Source: Hippasteria phrygiana | Lineage: Eukaryota > Echinodermata > Asteroidea > Valvatida > Goniasteridae | NCBI GenBank assembly: GCA_037893225.1 | Contig: JAZGUH010000766.1 | Span: 88,295-152,294, forward strand | Reading direction: 5' to 3' | DNA: 64,000 nucleotides | Part shown: piece after piece, positions 27,601 to 36,539 of the stretch | How positions within the stretch are numbered: the first letter of the stretch is position 1 | Layout: each line of letters begins with the position of its first letter | Position numbers and translations under genes: made by a program | Notes under the pieces: model-generated | Database searches by the model: none | What the model saw: only the letters and a program-made list of their open reading frames with translations | What the model was told of the DNA's origin: nothing

Positions 27601-30600
27601 ATTGCGCATGATGCTACTAAATGACCAATGAAAATGTTTCAATTGATCTCTACCAAAATGAAACCAAAATGAAACAAAACAGATTTTTTGGTCCATCTTC
27701 ACGTTGCTTCACGATTCAAAGTTATTTATTTGGGGAAATTCAAGCTCGAGGTTAGGAGAATTATTTGAAGGGGAGATTATACCTACAATTGTGAGATTAT
27801 TTTTTTTAGGATATGGAAACATTTTCATAATACCTAAATTGATTGTTTGGAAGGATTTTGCTTCTAAATGTGCTGCGTTGAAACGTTTTACAGAAAATTT
27901 ACATTTCATTTCATGTTATTGAATGTCTTTTTATGAAGCATTTAAACTACATGTACATCCATAATCATGAATGGTTTATTAAAAATGTAGTGTTGCTGCT
28001 GGCAGAAGAATAATTATCAAATTCTTCATTTTCTTCATGCAACTCTGAGCATTTGTGCATTTAGATCAGTTTCATGGGCAAAGTAGTGCAACCCAACTTT
28101 TTCATCCATGTGTAGACAACGTGACAAAATCTCAATATTCAGCTAATGAGACAATTTCAAATATTATCAGATCATTTCGTGAAGTCCATTCTCTCATTCA
28201 TAATCATTCCAAATACTCACATTCATGTGTTGCTAGACACTCAATTGACTTGGTATCAAGTTTTCACAAAAGTTAAAATCGACATCATTTTATGACAAAT
28301 AATTTTTCTTTCTTACCAGTCATTAATTGTTTAGATTCATTCAAAGCAACATCATCATATTGAGTATGTAAATTTCCTAATTTATTCGCAAGATATCAAG
28401 ATTTGATGTTCAAAATGTAACAACTTCTGAACTGGTAAATGTGTCCTTGTTAACCCCTTGCGTACGGATGACGCCTGTGGGCGCAAAAAAAACAGTGTCA
28501 CCGGGCCGGATGACGCCACTGGCCACTGTTTGTGCAGTTTCAATCCATTGTTGGATTATTGTGTATGTCATGCTTGACTGCACAAACACATTGTAGCGGT
28601 TCAATTTGGCTGCCAGAACCGCCGCGACACCCCGACGTCTCCCGTAAAATACCGTGCCCAAGGGGGTTAAATGATAACCACATTTCTATGAAATAATAAA
28701 TGATTTGTTGATTGTCTTGCTGCTTCTATTTCTGTTCAATTTCCATAATGAAATTGACATTAATGAAATTTATTGATCTAATCTCTTATTTTTAACATCT
28801 GGTTATCCTTTCCCCCCTCGTGCTTATTGTTTCCACACTTCCTTGCATTGTCTGCTCTTCCTTATTCTACCCACAATCCTCGCCCCTGATACCAACCTTG
28901 CACAAGTTTCTCTGCAGATTGCTGACTGGCCCCGCCCACCTTTGTTTTGCCAACCTTTGACCTCTGAAATGCTTTGCATATGGGTTGTTTATGGCATTTT
29001 ATAGTGTATGTATGTGTTTATGTATTAACGTCTGATTACTAGCAAGCACTAAATAAAAGGACACCCGTCTGAGTTGCCCTAATATAAACTGCAGTTTTTT
29101 AAAGTCTGATTTCCCACAAATACAAAATGATGAAAGTTAGTACCAAAACTGTTTTCTTCCCCACCCCCTCCCCCTGAAAAAACAAAACAAAAAAAATTTG
29201 TTGTGTAAAGTTATATTCAAAGCTTGCTCAAAATTGTAATGATATTCATAGCGACCTTCCTCAAGTACCGCCCCCCCCCCCTAAAAAAAAAATATAAATA
29301 AATAAATAAATAAATAAAATAAAATCCACCCCCCAAAAAAAAAAAACTCAGACGTGGATCATTGCCGGTATCAAGTGCTGTGCTAGTGCAGGACAATTTC
29401 CTGTCTGCAATTTCTTTTAATGATTTTTATTACATGCACATGCATGTTTTTCAAATATAATATTGTTCAGTTCATCTAAAAGAGCAACTTTTAAAATTGA
29501 TGAGTTAACACTGCAATTCTTTTTGAATGAAAGAGTTTTGAACATATTTATTTCTTATTTTTTCCTCTTCTTTTATATTAACAGTGGCAAAAACTTCCGA
29601 GTTCACAATTTTGAATTGCTGTTTGATCCTTGAAATGCTTTCTTGTATTTTGTTGGCAGTATGCGAAGCTTGCTTTATAAAGAGCTGCTTTTGTTAAACG
29701 TTTCTATTTTAGCCGACAGTCAGCTTTGCGTTCATGCAGTTACTGCAGTCCAGTCCCGTCCCAAAAGGAACTTTGAAACAGAAATTCAAAAAGCAACATC
29801 AATCTTTGTTCTGATCAGTAATAGTGGTCTGTAACTTAAATTCCATTCATTCAAAGATTGTTACCAAAAAAAAAAAAGTGTGACAGCAGTGAGTTATACA
29901 AGCCAAACTGTTGTGTCCAGATTTCATTGACAAATTATTGTTCCTCTTATATTGTTTGATTTTTACTCGTAATTCTTTTTAAAAGATAAGAGCATAATAG
30001 TTTTTTTAGAGTAGAATTTGAGCGACTGATGACTGAACCAGCTTCCATTGTGTTCTGTGTTGTCTTGTTGATTTTTCCCTTTCAGAGACCCAATGCCTAT
30101 CGAGTTGGCAATAGAATAGCCACTATGTTGTTCTATGTAAGTAAACAAAGTGCAAGGTATGGGTTTTTTACAGTATTGTTCCCATCCTGACACCCCCCCC
30201 CCCTCCCGGCATGTAAGCTGCAGCGTGATTGGTCAAGTCACTTGAGGGAAGAGCAAACAAACAGGGAAGAGTGGAAATGATTGGCTGAGGCCCTGAAGAC
30301 ATGGGCCGTTCCATGTTTGCCTGGGGGTAAACTGTGTGTGCTGAATGCAATAAGATGCTGAATAATGTTAAGATGCTGAATGTTTTGCTTGATACGACAC
30401 ACAATGACATTGTTTTCTGTGTAGTCTAGTTCCTATTTTCCCCTATTGTCGGTTGTCGTGCAGTACATAAGTGAATGGTGTTTAACTTACAGACCACTAT
30501 TAACACAATGCCATTACATTAACACTAATTCATCAGCGATACATGTTGCCATACTTGTCATGAAATTGTCTGGAATTGTGGAAGACTGCATCTTTTCTTT

Positions 30601-33600
30601 TTCAGCTGTAAACTTTGGTGTGGCATGTTTTTTTTCATTTCATCATTCTCTCCTTTATTGTCTGATTGTTTCTTTTGATCTCTACTGTCAGATGTATCTG
30701 TGTTTGAATCAAATGTTTTCGTTTCAGTACTATTTTCTGTTTGTATGAAGCACACACACAACACCCCCCAAGCAATGTGGACTCTCCTGTCCTTCAGATC
30801 TCTCCAATTTGTTGAGAAAGTTTCGACAGCCAATCCCGAGAGGGCAGCACTTTTGCACAATCTGATTCCAATCTGACTAAGATTCCGCTTTAATCCACAT
30901 ACTTTGTGTGTTCTACATTCCCTAACTTGAAAGGCAAACCCCGAGGTTGTAACAAAAAATTCCATTGTATATCTGCCTTCACTTCGGTAGCCGTCTCTGA
31001 TAAAATAGCAGAACCGTTGATTCTAAGAAAGAAAGCAATATTTCAGTCAGCATTCTAGTCCTAAAAATTTCATGAATCTCCAGTTGCCAATAAGCAGCGG
31101 AGCTTTAACTCACAAAAGTCTGTGTAAAAAGGGAATGTCAACATTAAAAAATTTGCTGTAATTTCAATTTTTGTTTTAATGAAAATAAATGTTGGATTGT
31201 AATCAGATTGTAATGTGTACAGATGCTTCTTGGGAAGGGTTGATGTAACGTTGCAGCAATGACATACACATGTTGTCCAATCTTGCTCTTCCCTATTATA
31301 CTTTACACTGCTTCTGTACAATACTGCCGACTGGATGATCGTGTACAGAAAGAGGAAACCAATGCATTCAAAGAACTGGGTACAGGCAATCGCATTGCCA
31401 CTATGCTGTTCTATGTAAGTATTACCATCATAAAGAAAACATCTAGTGTGGTTGATGGAGGTCAGGATTACATTACAGGGTATCTGCAGGTCTTTAAACG
31501 TTCTTAAAAAGTCTGAAATTGACTTTTCTTAATTTAAGGCCTTAACCCCTTGACCCCGGGTTTTAGATGGGAGGCGCCGGGGCACCAGGCCGGGTTATGC
31601 AGCCAAGCAAAATGGAAACAAGAGACTTGTGCAGCCAAGCATAACGTACACAATACCCTAATAATGGATTGAAAGTGCAGAGATTGACACAAATAGAAGT
31701 CAACCAGCCTGGTTACAATTTTCAATCTGCACGTATTTGTGTCAACCGTACGCAAGGGGTTAAAAAGCATTAAAAAGTATCAAATTGAGTTCTCCAAGGT
31801 CTTAAAAAGAATGGCCAAAGCGAGTAATAATTTTTTTATCAGCTCGTAAATAACGATCACAGAGCCTGTATAAAAAATCAGCTATTGGAACCCATAGCAA
31901 TTTTTATGGAAAGCTGATCGCATGTGGTAGACACATTGTATATACTGAGCGTTCCAGTCCCGAGATCCAAAATCCACCCATACACCTAGTGTCAGTCCGC
32001 GTATTTTTGGTCTTAAATTTTGGTTAGGGCAGCATTAAAAGGGTCTTAAAAAGTCTTAAATTTGACGTTCCAAAACATGTAGATAACCCTGCATTATTAT
32101 CAAATGTTTATTTGGTGGAGGAAGTTTCAACCTTAAAAAGCCAAGGTCTTCAATCATTCGTCAGATATGGAGTATCAAATTTTGAAAGCTGAAGCTTGTG
32201 TAATCTAGTAGTATTACTTGGGAATGTGCTTTCATACACAAATACAATAAGCCAGTTCGGTATTTCAACTGCGCATGTGCACAATGACATTTTATCCCGA
32301 ATGGGCATTTGCGTAACATGGCGTGACATTACGTCAGCAATTTTATCCCGAATAACCTTTGACCTGTGAGATACCGAACTGGCTTATTGTGGTTGCATGA
32401 ACAAGATGGCACTTTATTTTTAGATTGGTAATGGTATTCATCCTCAGCTGGTTCACATATGTGGTGGAACGCTATGAAATAAAGGACATTCTACAGTGAT
32501 TAGTTTGCATATGCATGAGAAAGACCATACTTCATTTTAACATGTCATTCAGTTTGACGTGCAGGTATCATGTGGTTGAAAATGTTCAGAATTATGGTTG
32601 GCTGGGTATGCAACTCAGAAGTAGGACTTCTCAAATTTGTTTTACTCATTGCAAGCATTGATGTCCATAAAATCGAAAATTGAATTTTCTTTTCCTTGTT
32701 GAAAAATGGAGTTCCAAGATGTAGGGTTGAGGAAAGTTAAGACATTATTTTGTTTGGTGACTGAACAAATGCAAGATGTCATTGAAATACATCAAGAAAA
32801 ATGTTGCGTCAATATTTGAAATTTTTTTTTTTAAATTGTAAAATCGTGTAGAAAAGTGCTGAGCAGTGTTCAGTTGGTTAAACCGGATATATGAGTATTT
32901 TATGTAGATGTGAAAATAGAATTCTGAGTAATGAAACAAAAATACCACAATCCTCAGAATTCTGATTGTTTAAATAGGCTGATGTGACTGAATATTTATT
33001 ATAGATGACTGATGTACCAGCAGGAGGAGCTACAGTATTTCCCATGATAGGAGCCAGAGTACTCCCCAGAAAGGTATCGTCATTCTCCAGAATTGTCCTT
33101 CAAATAAAATATGAAAATATACTTATTCTATATTTATTTGGTAATTTTGCTTTAAATTTTCGTATTTGAGGCACACATTGCCCTGAAATCCCCCAAATTT
33201 AATCTCTTTGGTAAGTTACGTGTTAATAATAATAATAATAATAATACAGGTTCTTATATAGCGCTTTTAGCAAGATCAAAGCGCTTTACAAATATTATTA
33301 CCCCTGGTCATCGGGCACATTAATCATTCCTGAAACCTTCTCAGCTCCCTGGGGAGTATACAGCCCCGGCTGCTATTTTAAGCGCACATGGGCTAATCAA
33401 ACACATAACCATCACTGCCCTCACAGGTACCCATTTACTCCTGGGTGGAGAGAAGCAACTTGTGACAAAGTGCCTTGCTCAAGGACACAAGCACTATGAC
33501 CCCCAGCGGGTCTCGAACCCCCAATCTGCAGTATCACCGAGATTTTGAGTTCAATACACCATGCCACGAGGCCACAGCACTTCCGAAGTTTGAATGTAAA

Positions 33601-35771
33601 AATTCTACCATAATGTGTAATATTTACGGAGAAATGAGGGGAAAAAATGAAGCATTGAAATCCGTTCATTCAGACTGGTGCCACACATAGTGCAGCCTGT
33701 ACGCAACCAAAGTGCCAAGGGCACCACTCTGAATTCAAATGGTCTGACTTTTCCAAACCAAACCGGTGCCCCTGAAATGATTTTCGTCAATTATTTTCAG
33801 ACAAACGGCACTTTTTCAATGCATGGTCATGTACATTATTTTATTCCACTTTTGAATGATCCTTCCAACAGTAGCAATTATAGGACAAATGCTTTTTGTT
33901 GACCACTTGGGCGGCTATTTTGTTTCTTTAACAATGAGATGGGGCTATGTTATTGGGGATATTAAAGGTAGTGTACATGATTGGTCATTGTTGCAATTTT
34001 CAGAAATGGGCGGATTTGGGGGTTAGTATTTTATAGGAAATATCGTTCCACTGACCTGTTCAGAGTTTTGCGTTGAGAAAAACGGCCGGCAATCGCTGGA
34101 AAACAATATAAATTTCCACTTTTCTTGACGACGACGGCACACCTGGTGCCATCATTTCACAGGATGATTGAGACTACTATTAACTTACAGTCTAGCGCCC
34201 ACCCGAACAAAGATACTGACAATTTGGGAGACCGCCAACATAGGGCAAGATAGCTCAGTTGGTAGAGCGCCGGGTACGGTATTCCGGAGGTCGCAGGTTG
34301 GAATCCTGCTCCTGCCAGTTTCTTTGTTCACTTTGAAAACTTACAGTCTAGTAAGGTATTTTGTAATAATTCAGTAAAAAATAATTGTGGAGGATTACCA
34401 ATCGTGTACACTACATTTAAATCATGTGTTTGTATAGCACATTGAATCATAATCTTCTTTGCAGCTGTGATTGTCAATTATCCTGTCCATTTCTTTTAGT
34501 CTTTGATAATTTTGTTACACTTTCCGTAAACAGGGCACTGGTGCGTTCTGGTTCAATCTGTTCCCTTCTGGTGATGGTGATTACGACACAAGACATGCAG
34601 CCTGTCCAGTCTTAGCAGGCTCCAAGTGGGGTAAGTTCCCAACCACAATGCGCACATAGTGTAAACTCAATACCTCGGTGTAGCATCAGTGTTACTTGGG
34701 TGTGGTTTCGGCATGCCCTACATGCGTATTCAGTGTACCCTCAGTGCTGCAATGGTGTAATCTAAAAGCAGACTTGGAGTAGTTTCATTGTACCCTCGGT
34801 GACATTTTAGAGCAAGTTTGATTTAGGACGATAATTGACCTATCACCGTTTACGAGTTAACCACGCCCCTTAGACAACCCTATGGGAATTTTGTGTGGTA
34901 ATTTATGTTTGTCTCAGATTTTGCGCGTTCCACGTGGAATTATAATTGATGTAATTGGACAATAATTCACGAGCTGCGTTGACGTGATTTAACCGCGATA
35001 GGTCAATTCACTGTAGTTGATAATTTTTGGACTGACTGTGCCTTAACCCTTGCTAATCTTCAATTCCTCACCTAGGGCCAATGAGAGTTGGACTTGGAGT
35101 TGCTAAACACAAAAATTCACTAAGCATGAAAAGTCTTCCTGGATCAAAACGGGATTACCAACCAAACTTTCATGTGATGAATATTGCTCGTGACTGGTTT
35201 CACTTTCAGCTATTGTTTGCTAAGCATGAAAAATCACAATGAGTTTTGGCTGGTAACCTGTTTTCACTAAGCAAGACTTTTCTGTGCTAAGCAAATGTTT
35301 GTGCTTAGCAGCTCCTGTTCACCTTTCCTTTCCTTTCCAGTCATATCCTCAATTTTCTTATTCTTCCTCACTCCCTGATATCTTTGTCTCTCCAATCCCT
35401 TCAAATGGAGGAATGGGGAGTATTTAACCCTTTGCGTACGGATGGCGCCAAATGGCGCAAAAAAAAACCCAGTGCCACCAGGCCGGATGACGCCATTGGC
35501 CGCTGTTTGTGCAGTTTCAATCCATTGTTGGATTATTGTGTATGTTACGCTTGACTGCACAGCACATTGTGGCCGTTTCGCTCGGCTAAAAAGACTGGCC
35601 CGACACCCCGCTGCCTCCTTGTAAATAACCGTACTCAAGGGGTTAGTTACTTCTACAACTATTGATAATCATCTTCTCTTCTTGTCTTTGCCAGTTTCCA
35701 ACATATGGATTCACGAGCATGGGCAGGAGTTTCTTCGCAAGTGTGGTATAACACAAGACGTCAAGTATTAA
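6643..35771 (+). CDS. P4HA1: Prolyl 4-hydroxylase alpha subunit (collagen type), complete, 13 exons per transcript
   Basis: Catalytic subunit of the ER collagen prolyl 4-hydroxylase, an alpha2-beta2 enzyme with PDI as beta subunit. It uses Fe(II), 2-oxoglutarate, O2 and ascorbate. Coding exons: 6643-6812, 10711-10865, 11881-12045, 20405-20571, 20981-21032, 22045-22265, 24317-24490, 24917-25087, 27485-27538, then 30086-30136 or 31349-31414, then 33005-33073, 34534-34630, 35695-35771. All junctions keep frame and the product is 545 or 540 residues (human P4HA1 is 534). Residues 1-18 are a signal peptide. The N-terminal dimerisation region follows, then the TPR-like peptide-binding domain (about 145-250, ending QGDMDQALDYTQQLLAIDPE), an acidic stretch near 260-275, and the dioxygenase domain. 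In the 545-residue form the iron ligands are H438, D440 (EPHFDFAR) and H509 (TRHAACPV); K519 binds 2-oxoglutarate. There is no KDEL, as expected for a PDI-retained subunit. The first exon follows an acceptor at 6622, so a 5' UTR exon lies upstream. Orthology to P4HA1 rather than P4HA2 is not settled. Confidence 0.96.
6952..7224. mobile_element. TTAACCCTAAC element rich in AATCC repeats
   Basis: Starts TTAACCCTAACCCC and ends GGTTAGGGTAA. Inside, the motif ATCCTGAATCC(A/G)(C/T)C(A/G)AAATCC recurs several times. In P4HA intron 1. Confidence 0.6.
8856..8945. repeat. ACATGT-rich simple sequence
   Basis: Runs of the self-complementary ACATGTAC motif. Similar shorter runs occur near 6889, 7575 and 9662. 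Confidence 0.8.
9962..10313. repeat. Minisatellite of CCTACCTACATGTACCTACG units
   Basis: About 350 bp of permuted CCTAC, ATGTA and GTGTA modules. It is open in three forward frames only because of the repeat and does not encode a protein. Inverted arms TTCTGCTTCTGGTTA (about 9790) and TAATCAGAAGCAGAA (about 10332), each next to a T-run/G-run, bracket it. Confidence 0.9.
10543..10561. repeat. 19-base G homopolymer
   Basis: An unbroken G run about 150 bases before P4HA exon 2. It faces a 12-base C run (10697-10708) that forms the tract of the exon 2 acceptor. Confidence 0.9.
10915..10995 (-). mobile_element. tRNA-like SINE fragment
   Basis: Minus strand reads GGCAGTTCAGTTGGTAGAGC (A box) and GGTTCAAATCC (B box). 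It is related to 34196-34337 and 50262-50405. The boxes are mutated and the arms do not fold well, so it is not called a functional tRNA. Confidence 0.6.
11123..11301. mobile_element. hAT-like MITE, 179 bp
   Basis: Inverted ends CAGGCTTGTAATTGAGTC and GACTCGATTACAACTCTG. Flanks ACTGCTAC and ATTGCTAC match 7 of 8, the hAT target-duplication size. The interior is rich in ACTTGTGA. Confidence 0.8.
12149..12591. mobile_element. GTGACCCGCTCTGC MITE, 443 bp
   Basis: Perfect inverted ends of about 25 bp beginning GTGACCCGCTCTGCAAAAAG. No coding capacity. It sits about 100 bp after P4HA exon 3. Flanking ATTT on both sides may be the target duplication. Confidence 0.85.
12750..13104. mobile_element. 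TTAACCCTAAC element rich in AATCCTCC repeats
   Basis: TTAACCCTAACTCTC at the left and GGTTGGGGTTAA at the right, with many AATCCTCC(A/G)A units between. Same family as 6952-7224 and 15647-15708. Confidence 0.6.
15647..15708. mobile_element. TTAACCCTAAC element, minimal copy
   Basis: 62 bp from TTAACCCTAACCCC to AATAGGGTTAA with one AATCCTCC unit. It looks like an internally deleted family member. Confidence 0.5.
16826..17034. mobile_element. TATAGACTAATCCGGCGA MITE, copy 1
   Basis: Starts TATAGACTAATCCGGCGA and contains CGACCAACAGGGTGTTTA and CpG-rich palindromic CGCACGCG blocks. The right end is degraded (GGCGAAGTCCTGTATA). Confidence 0.8.
17515..17678. mobile_element. TTAACCCTAA-ended inverted-repeat element
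   Basis: 164 bp, TTAACCCTAATGTCC to GAGGTTAGGGTTAA. Internal inverted arms ACTACAAAATACTACTCAA and AAGTAGTATTTTGTAGT make most of it a hairpin. Confidence 0.7.
18061..18504. mobile_element. hAT-like element, 444 bp
   Basis: Ends AGAGATGCCAACC and GGTTGGCAGCTCT are inverted. Flanks GCATACTC and GCATACTG match 7 of 8. AT-rich, with ACAGATTTT motifs inside. Confidence 0.8.
18637..18837. mobile_element. TTAA-flanked piggyBac-like MITE, copy 2
   Basis: TTAACCCCTTGAG to CGTACGCAAGGGGTTAA. Internal sequence AACAATGGATTGAAACTGCA is shared with copies 3, 5 and 6. Immediately left (about 18564-18640) is a small hairpin with arms GTTAATACTGTCTGGGA and TCCCAGACAGTATATTAAC. Confidence 0.85.
18843..19526. 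mobile_element. GTGTTTCCATTGGACTTATT element
   Basis: Left end AAGCCGTGTTTCCATTGGAC is inverted at the right as GTCTAATGAAAACATGGCTT. A second internal copy of the end (AATAAGTGCAATGGAAACAG, near 19000) suggests a nested or composite element. Boundaries are approximate. Confidence 0.55.
21218..21640. mobile_element. hAT-like MITE, 423 bp
   Basis: Inverted ends TAAGGATGGGAC and GTCCCATCCTTA. Flanks GTGGTAAC and GTGGTCAC match 7 of 8. It lies between P4HA exons 5 and 6. Confidence 0.85.
21687..21996. mobile_element. GGAAAGTC-rich element with GGTTCCCA ends
   Basis: Ends AGGTTCCCA and TGGGAACCCTG are inverted. The interior is built of GGAAA(A/G)TC(C/A) repeats. Flanks TATACTCT and TATACTGC match 6 of 8, so it may be hAT-like. 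Confidence 0.6.
23930..24093. repeat. Long foldback (164 bases)
   Basis: Nearly the whole segment pairs with itself around a GGCTTCGCC loop: ACAAATAATGAATGTTT pairs with AAACATTCATTATTTGT, and GGTGACAGAT with ATCTGTCACC. It lies about 220 bp before P4HA exon 7. Confidence 0.85.
24728..24770. repeat. 14-bp tandem repeat (GTATTCATGAGGAT)
   Basis: Three near-perfect units in the P4HA intron before exon 8. Confidence 0.9.
25227..26222. mobile_element. hAT-like element, about 1 kb
   Basis: Ends ATAGCTGCCAAC and GTTGGCAGCTAT are inverted. Flanks ATACAAGC and GTACAAGG match 6 of 8. An internal frame from 25899 (MASKGRQKGQFSSKKYSDEF) stops after 22 codons and may be a transposase remnant. The ends resemble those of 18061-18504. 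Confidence 0.6.
26319..27193. mobile_element. hAT-like element, 875 bp, exact 8-bp target duplication
   Basis: Inverted ends TAAAGTCCGAAGT and ACTTGGGACTTTA, flanked on both sides by GTCTATGG. ACGGAATTT repeats lie near both ends. The 194-codon open frame inside (26448-27032) matches nothing I recognise. Confidence 0.85.
27201..27342. repeat. Palindromic MITE
   Basis: Arms GGCCTGTTTGTTTCACACA and TGTGTGAAACAAACCGGCC. It is directly adjacent to the target duplication of 26319-27193 and about 140 bp before the catalytic P4HA exon 9. Confidence 0.8.
28450..28670. mobile_element. TTAA-flanked piggyBac-like MITE, copy 3
   Basis: TTAACCCCTTGCGTACGG to CAAGGGGGTTAA, 221 bp, opposite orientation to copy 2, in the P4HA intron before exon 10a. 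Confidence 0.85.
30086..30136 (+). CDS. P4HA1: P4HA alternative exon 10a (51 bp)
   Basis: A phase-0 exon between a good acceptor (CCCTTTCAG) and the donor GTAAGT. It encodes RPNAYRVGNRIATMLFY directly after the HFDFAR exon. It shares its last ten residues, GNRIATMLFY, with the exon at 31349, and both have the same donor sequence, so the two are duplicates. The RP start and short length resemble the shorter of the two alternative exons known in vertebrate P4HA genes. Using it gives the 540-residue form. Confidence 0.88.
31349..31414 (+). CDS. P4HA1: P4HA alternative exon 10b (66 bp)
   Basis: A phase-0 exon after GTGTACAG and before GTAAGT. It encodes 22 residues ending AFKELGTGNRIATMLFY, which matches the AFKELGTGNRIATWLFY stretch of vertebrate P4HA1. 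It gives the 545-residue form. The upstream polypyrimidine tract is weak and the acceptor is preceded by purines, which could make this exon dependent on splicing enhancers. Both alternative exons are multiples of three, so including both or neither would keep the frame; exclusivity cannot be read from frame alone. Confidence 0.9.
31476..32091. mobile_element. CAGGGT-ended element interrupted by a piggyBac-like MITE
   Basis: Ends CAGGGTATCTGCAGG and CATGTAGATAACCCTG are inverted. The interior is rich in TCTTAAAAAG. Copy 4 of the TTAA MITE is inserted at 31542-31763. Begins 62 bases after P4HA exon 10b. Confidence 0.7.
31542..31763. mobile_element. TTAA-flanked piggyBac-like MITE, copy 4, nested
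   Basis: TTAACCCCTTGACC to CCGTACGCAAGGGGTTAA. It is inserted inside the AAAAAGTCTTAAA-rich element at 31476-32091, so it is the younger of the two. Confidence 0.85.
32248..32386. mobile_element. AAGCCAGTTCGGTAT MITE, copy 2 (short)
   Basis: Same termini as 2845-3073 but with an internal deletion (139 bp). It lies in the P4HA intron between exon 10b and exon 11. Confidence 0.85.
33226..33577 (-). mobile_element. tRNA-derived SINE, copy 2, with (ATT)n tail
   Basis: Same sequence as 4911-5240 with the same boxes, but the 3' end is intact: AAGCGCTATATAAGAACC followed by (ATT)n at 33226-33247. The simple-repeat tail supports retrotransposition. It lies in the P4HA intron before exon 12. Confidence 0.8.
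33962..34420. mobile_element. GTAGTGTACA element, copy A, interrupted by a SINE
   Basis: Ends TTAAAGGTAGTGTACATGAT and CGTGTACACTACATTTAA are inverted. It contains TAAATTTCCACTTTTCTTGA and is split at 34196-34337 by a tRNA-headed SINE. Confidence 0.85.
34196..34337 (+). mobile_element. tRNA-headed SINE with 14-bp target duplication
   Basis: 142 bp flanked on both sides by AACTTACAGTCTAG (34182-34195 and 34338-34351). It contains an A box (TAGCTCAGTTGGTAGAGCG) and a B-box variant (GGTTGGAATCC). The 14-bp duplication is typical of LINE-machinery insertion. It is not an intact tRNA gene: the B box is mutated and the acceptor arm mismatches. Confidence 0.88.
34833..35008. repeat. Inverted-repeat element (AATTGACCTATC ends)
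   Basis: 176 bp with ends AATTGACCTATC and GATAGGTCAATT. No coding capacity; in the last P4HA intron. Confidence 0.75.
35095..35322. mobile_element. TGCTTAGCA repeat, copy 2
   Basis: Shares GGATTACCAACCAAA, GGCTGGTAACCTGTTT and AATGTTTGTGCTTAGCAGCT with 5390-5641. It lies in the last P4HA intron. Confidence 0.6.
35424..35646. mobile_element. TTAA-flanked piggyBac-like MITE, copy 5
   Basis: TTAACCCTTTGCGTACGG to CCGTACTCAAGGGGTTAG, in the last P4HA intron, ending about 50 bp before exon 13. One TTAA has decayed to TTAG. Confidence 0.85.
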
Positions 35772-35924
35772 AAGAAGCAGACGATAGATGGTTGATACTC
35801 TGCTTCTCTCGTTTTACAGATATTTTGTTTATTTGCTTTTGTGTTGTTAATTATAGTTTTGATCTTTAGTAATCTCTGACAGAACATAAAGAATTGCCCA
35901 ATAATTTTACAAAACTAAATCAGC

Positions 35925-35930
35925 AATAAA
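35925..35930 (+). terminator. P4HA candidate polyadenylation signal
   Basis: AATAAA lies 154 bases after the P4HA stop codon, the nearest canonical signal. Further copies near 37245 and 37307 could give longer 3' UTRs. Confidence 0.45.
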
Positions 35931-35975
35931 TCATGCAGCAACATGAAATCGTGGACGATAGATCATGATGCTTGA

Positions 35976-36179
35976 CAAGCCAGTTCGGTATTTCAACTGT
36001 GCATGTGCACAATGACATTTTATCCCGAATGACCCGCATGACCTAACGCGCGCAAGGTGGTCACACAACGTGCACGTGTTAAATTAAATCAGAATGGGTG
36101 TTCGCGTAAAATTGCGTGACATTACATCAGCAATTTTATCCCGAACAACCTTTGACCTTTGAGATACCGAACTGGCTTA
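35976..36179. mobile_element. AAGCCAGTTCGGTAT MITE, copy 3
   Basis: 204 bp with the same inverted termini and internal sequence as 2845-3073, just after the P4HA gene. Confidence 0.85.
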
Positions 36180-36318
36180 TTTGCCTCAATCATTGGACAT
36201 GTCAGCGTAAGATTTGTCACAGGGTATGCTTTAGTACATTGCTAATTTACACATTAAACATTTTTGTGCTCTTGTTTTAAATTTGCTCTGCTATCGTATT
36301 CTCCCTCCAGTGTGTTGA

Positions 36319-36539
36319 TATAGACTAATCCGGCGATCAAAATTAAAAGCATTTACTGCGGTGGCGAGGCGCTCACGTGTGTATTAGACGCACGCGCTCG
36401 ACGCGGCTTCGACCAACAGGGTGTTTACAACTTGCCAAAATGCGCACGCGACTTGAATTAAAGAACGCGGGCAGCCTGCATGCAAGCGCGGCACCACTGT
36501 AAAAATGGCTTCTTATTTTGTTCAGCGAATTCGTCTATA
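36319..36539. mobile_element. TATAGACTAATCCGGCGA MITE, copy 2
   Basis: Same sequence as 16826-17034, with the right terminus TTCAGCGAATTCGTCTATA preserved. Confidence 0.85.

Noticed and set aside
34246..34318. Functional tRNA gene
   Set aside because: The internal promoter boxes are tRNA-like, but the B box is mutated, the acceptor arm mismatches, and the sequence is embedded in a SINE with a 14-bp target duplication.
35513..35638. Conserved peptide-like frame recurring at several loci (IIQQWIETAQ)
   Set aside because: The similarity is DNA-level, from copies of the TTAA-flanked MITE, and appears in either orientation and varying frames.
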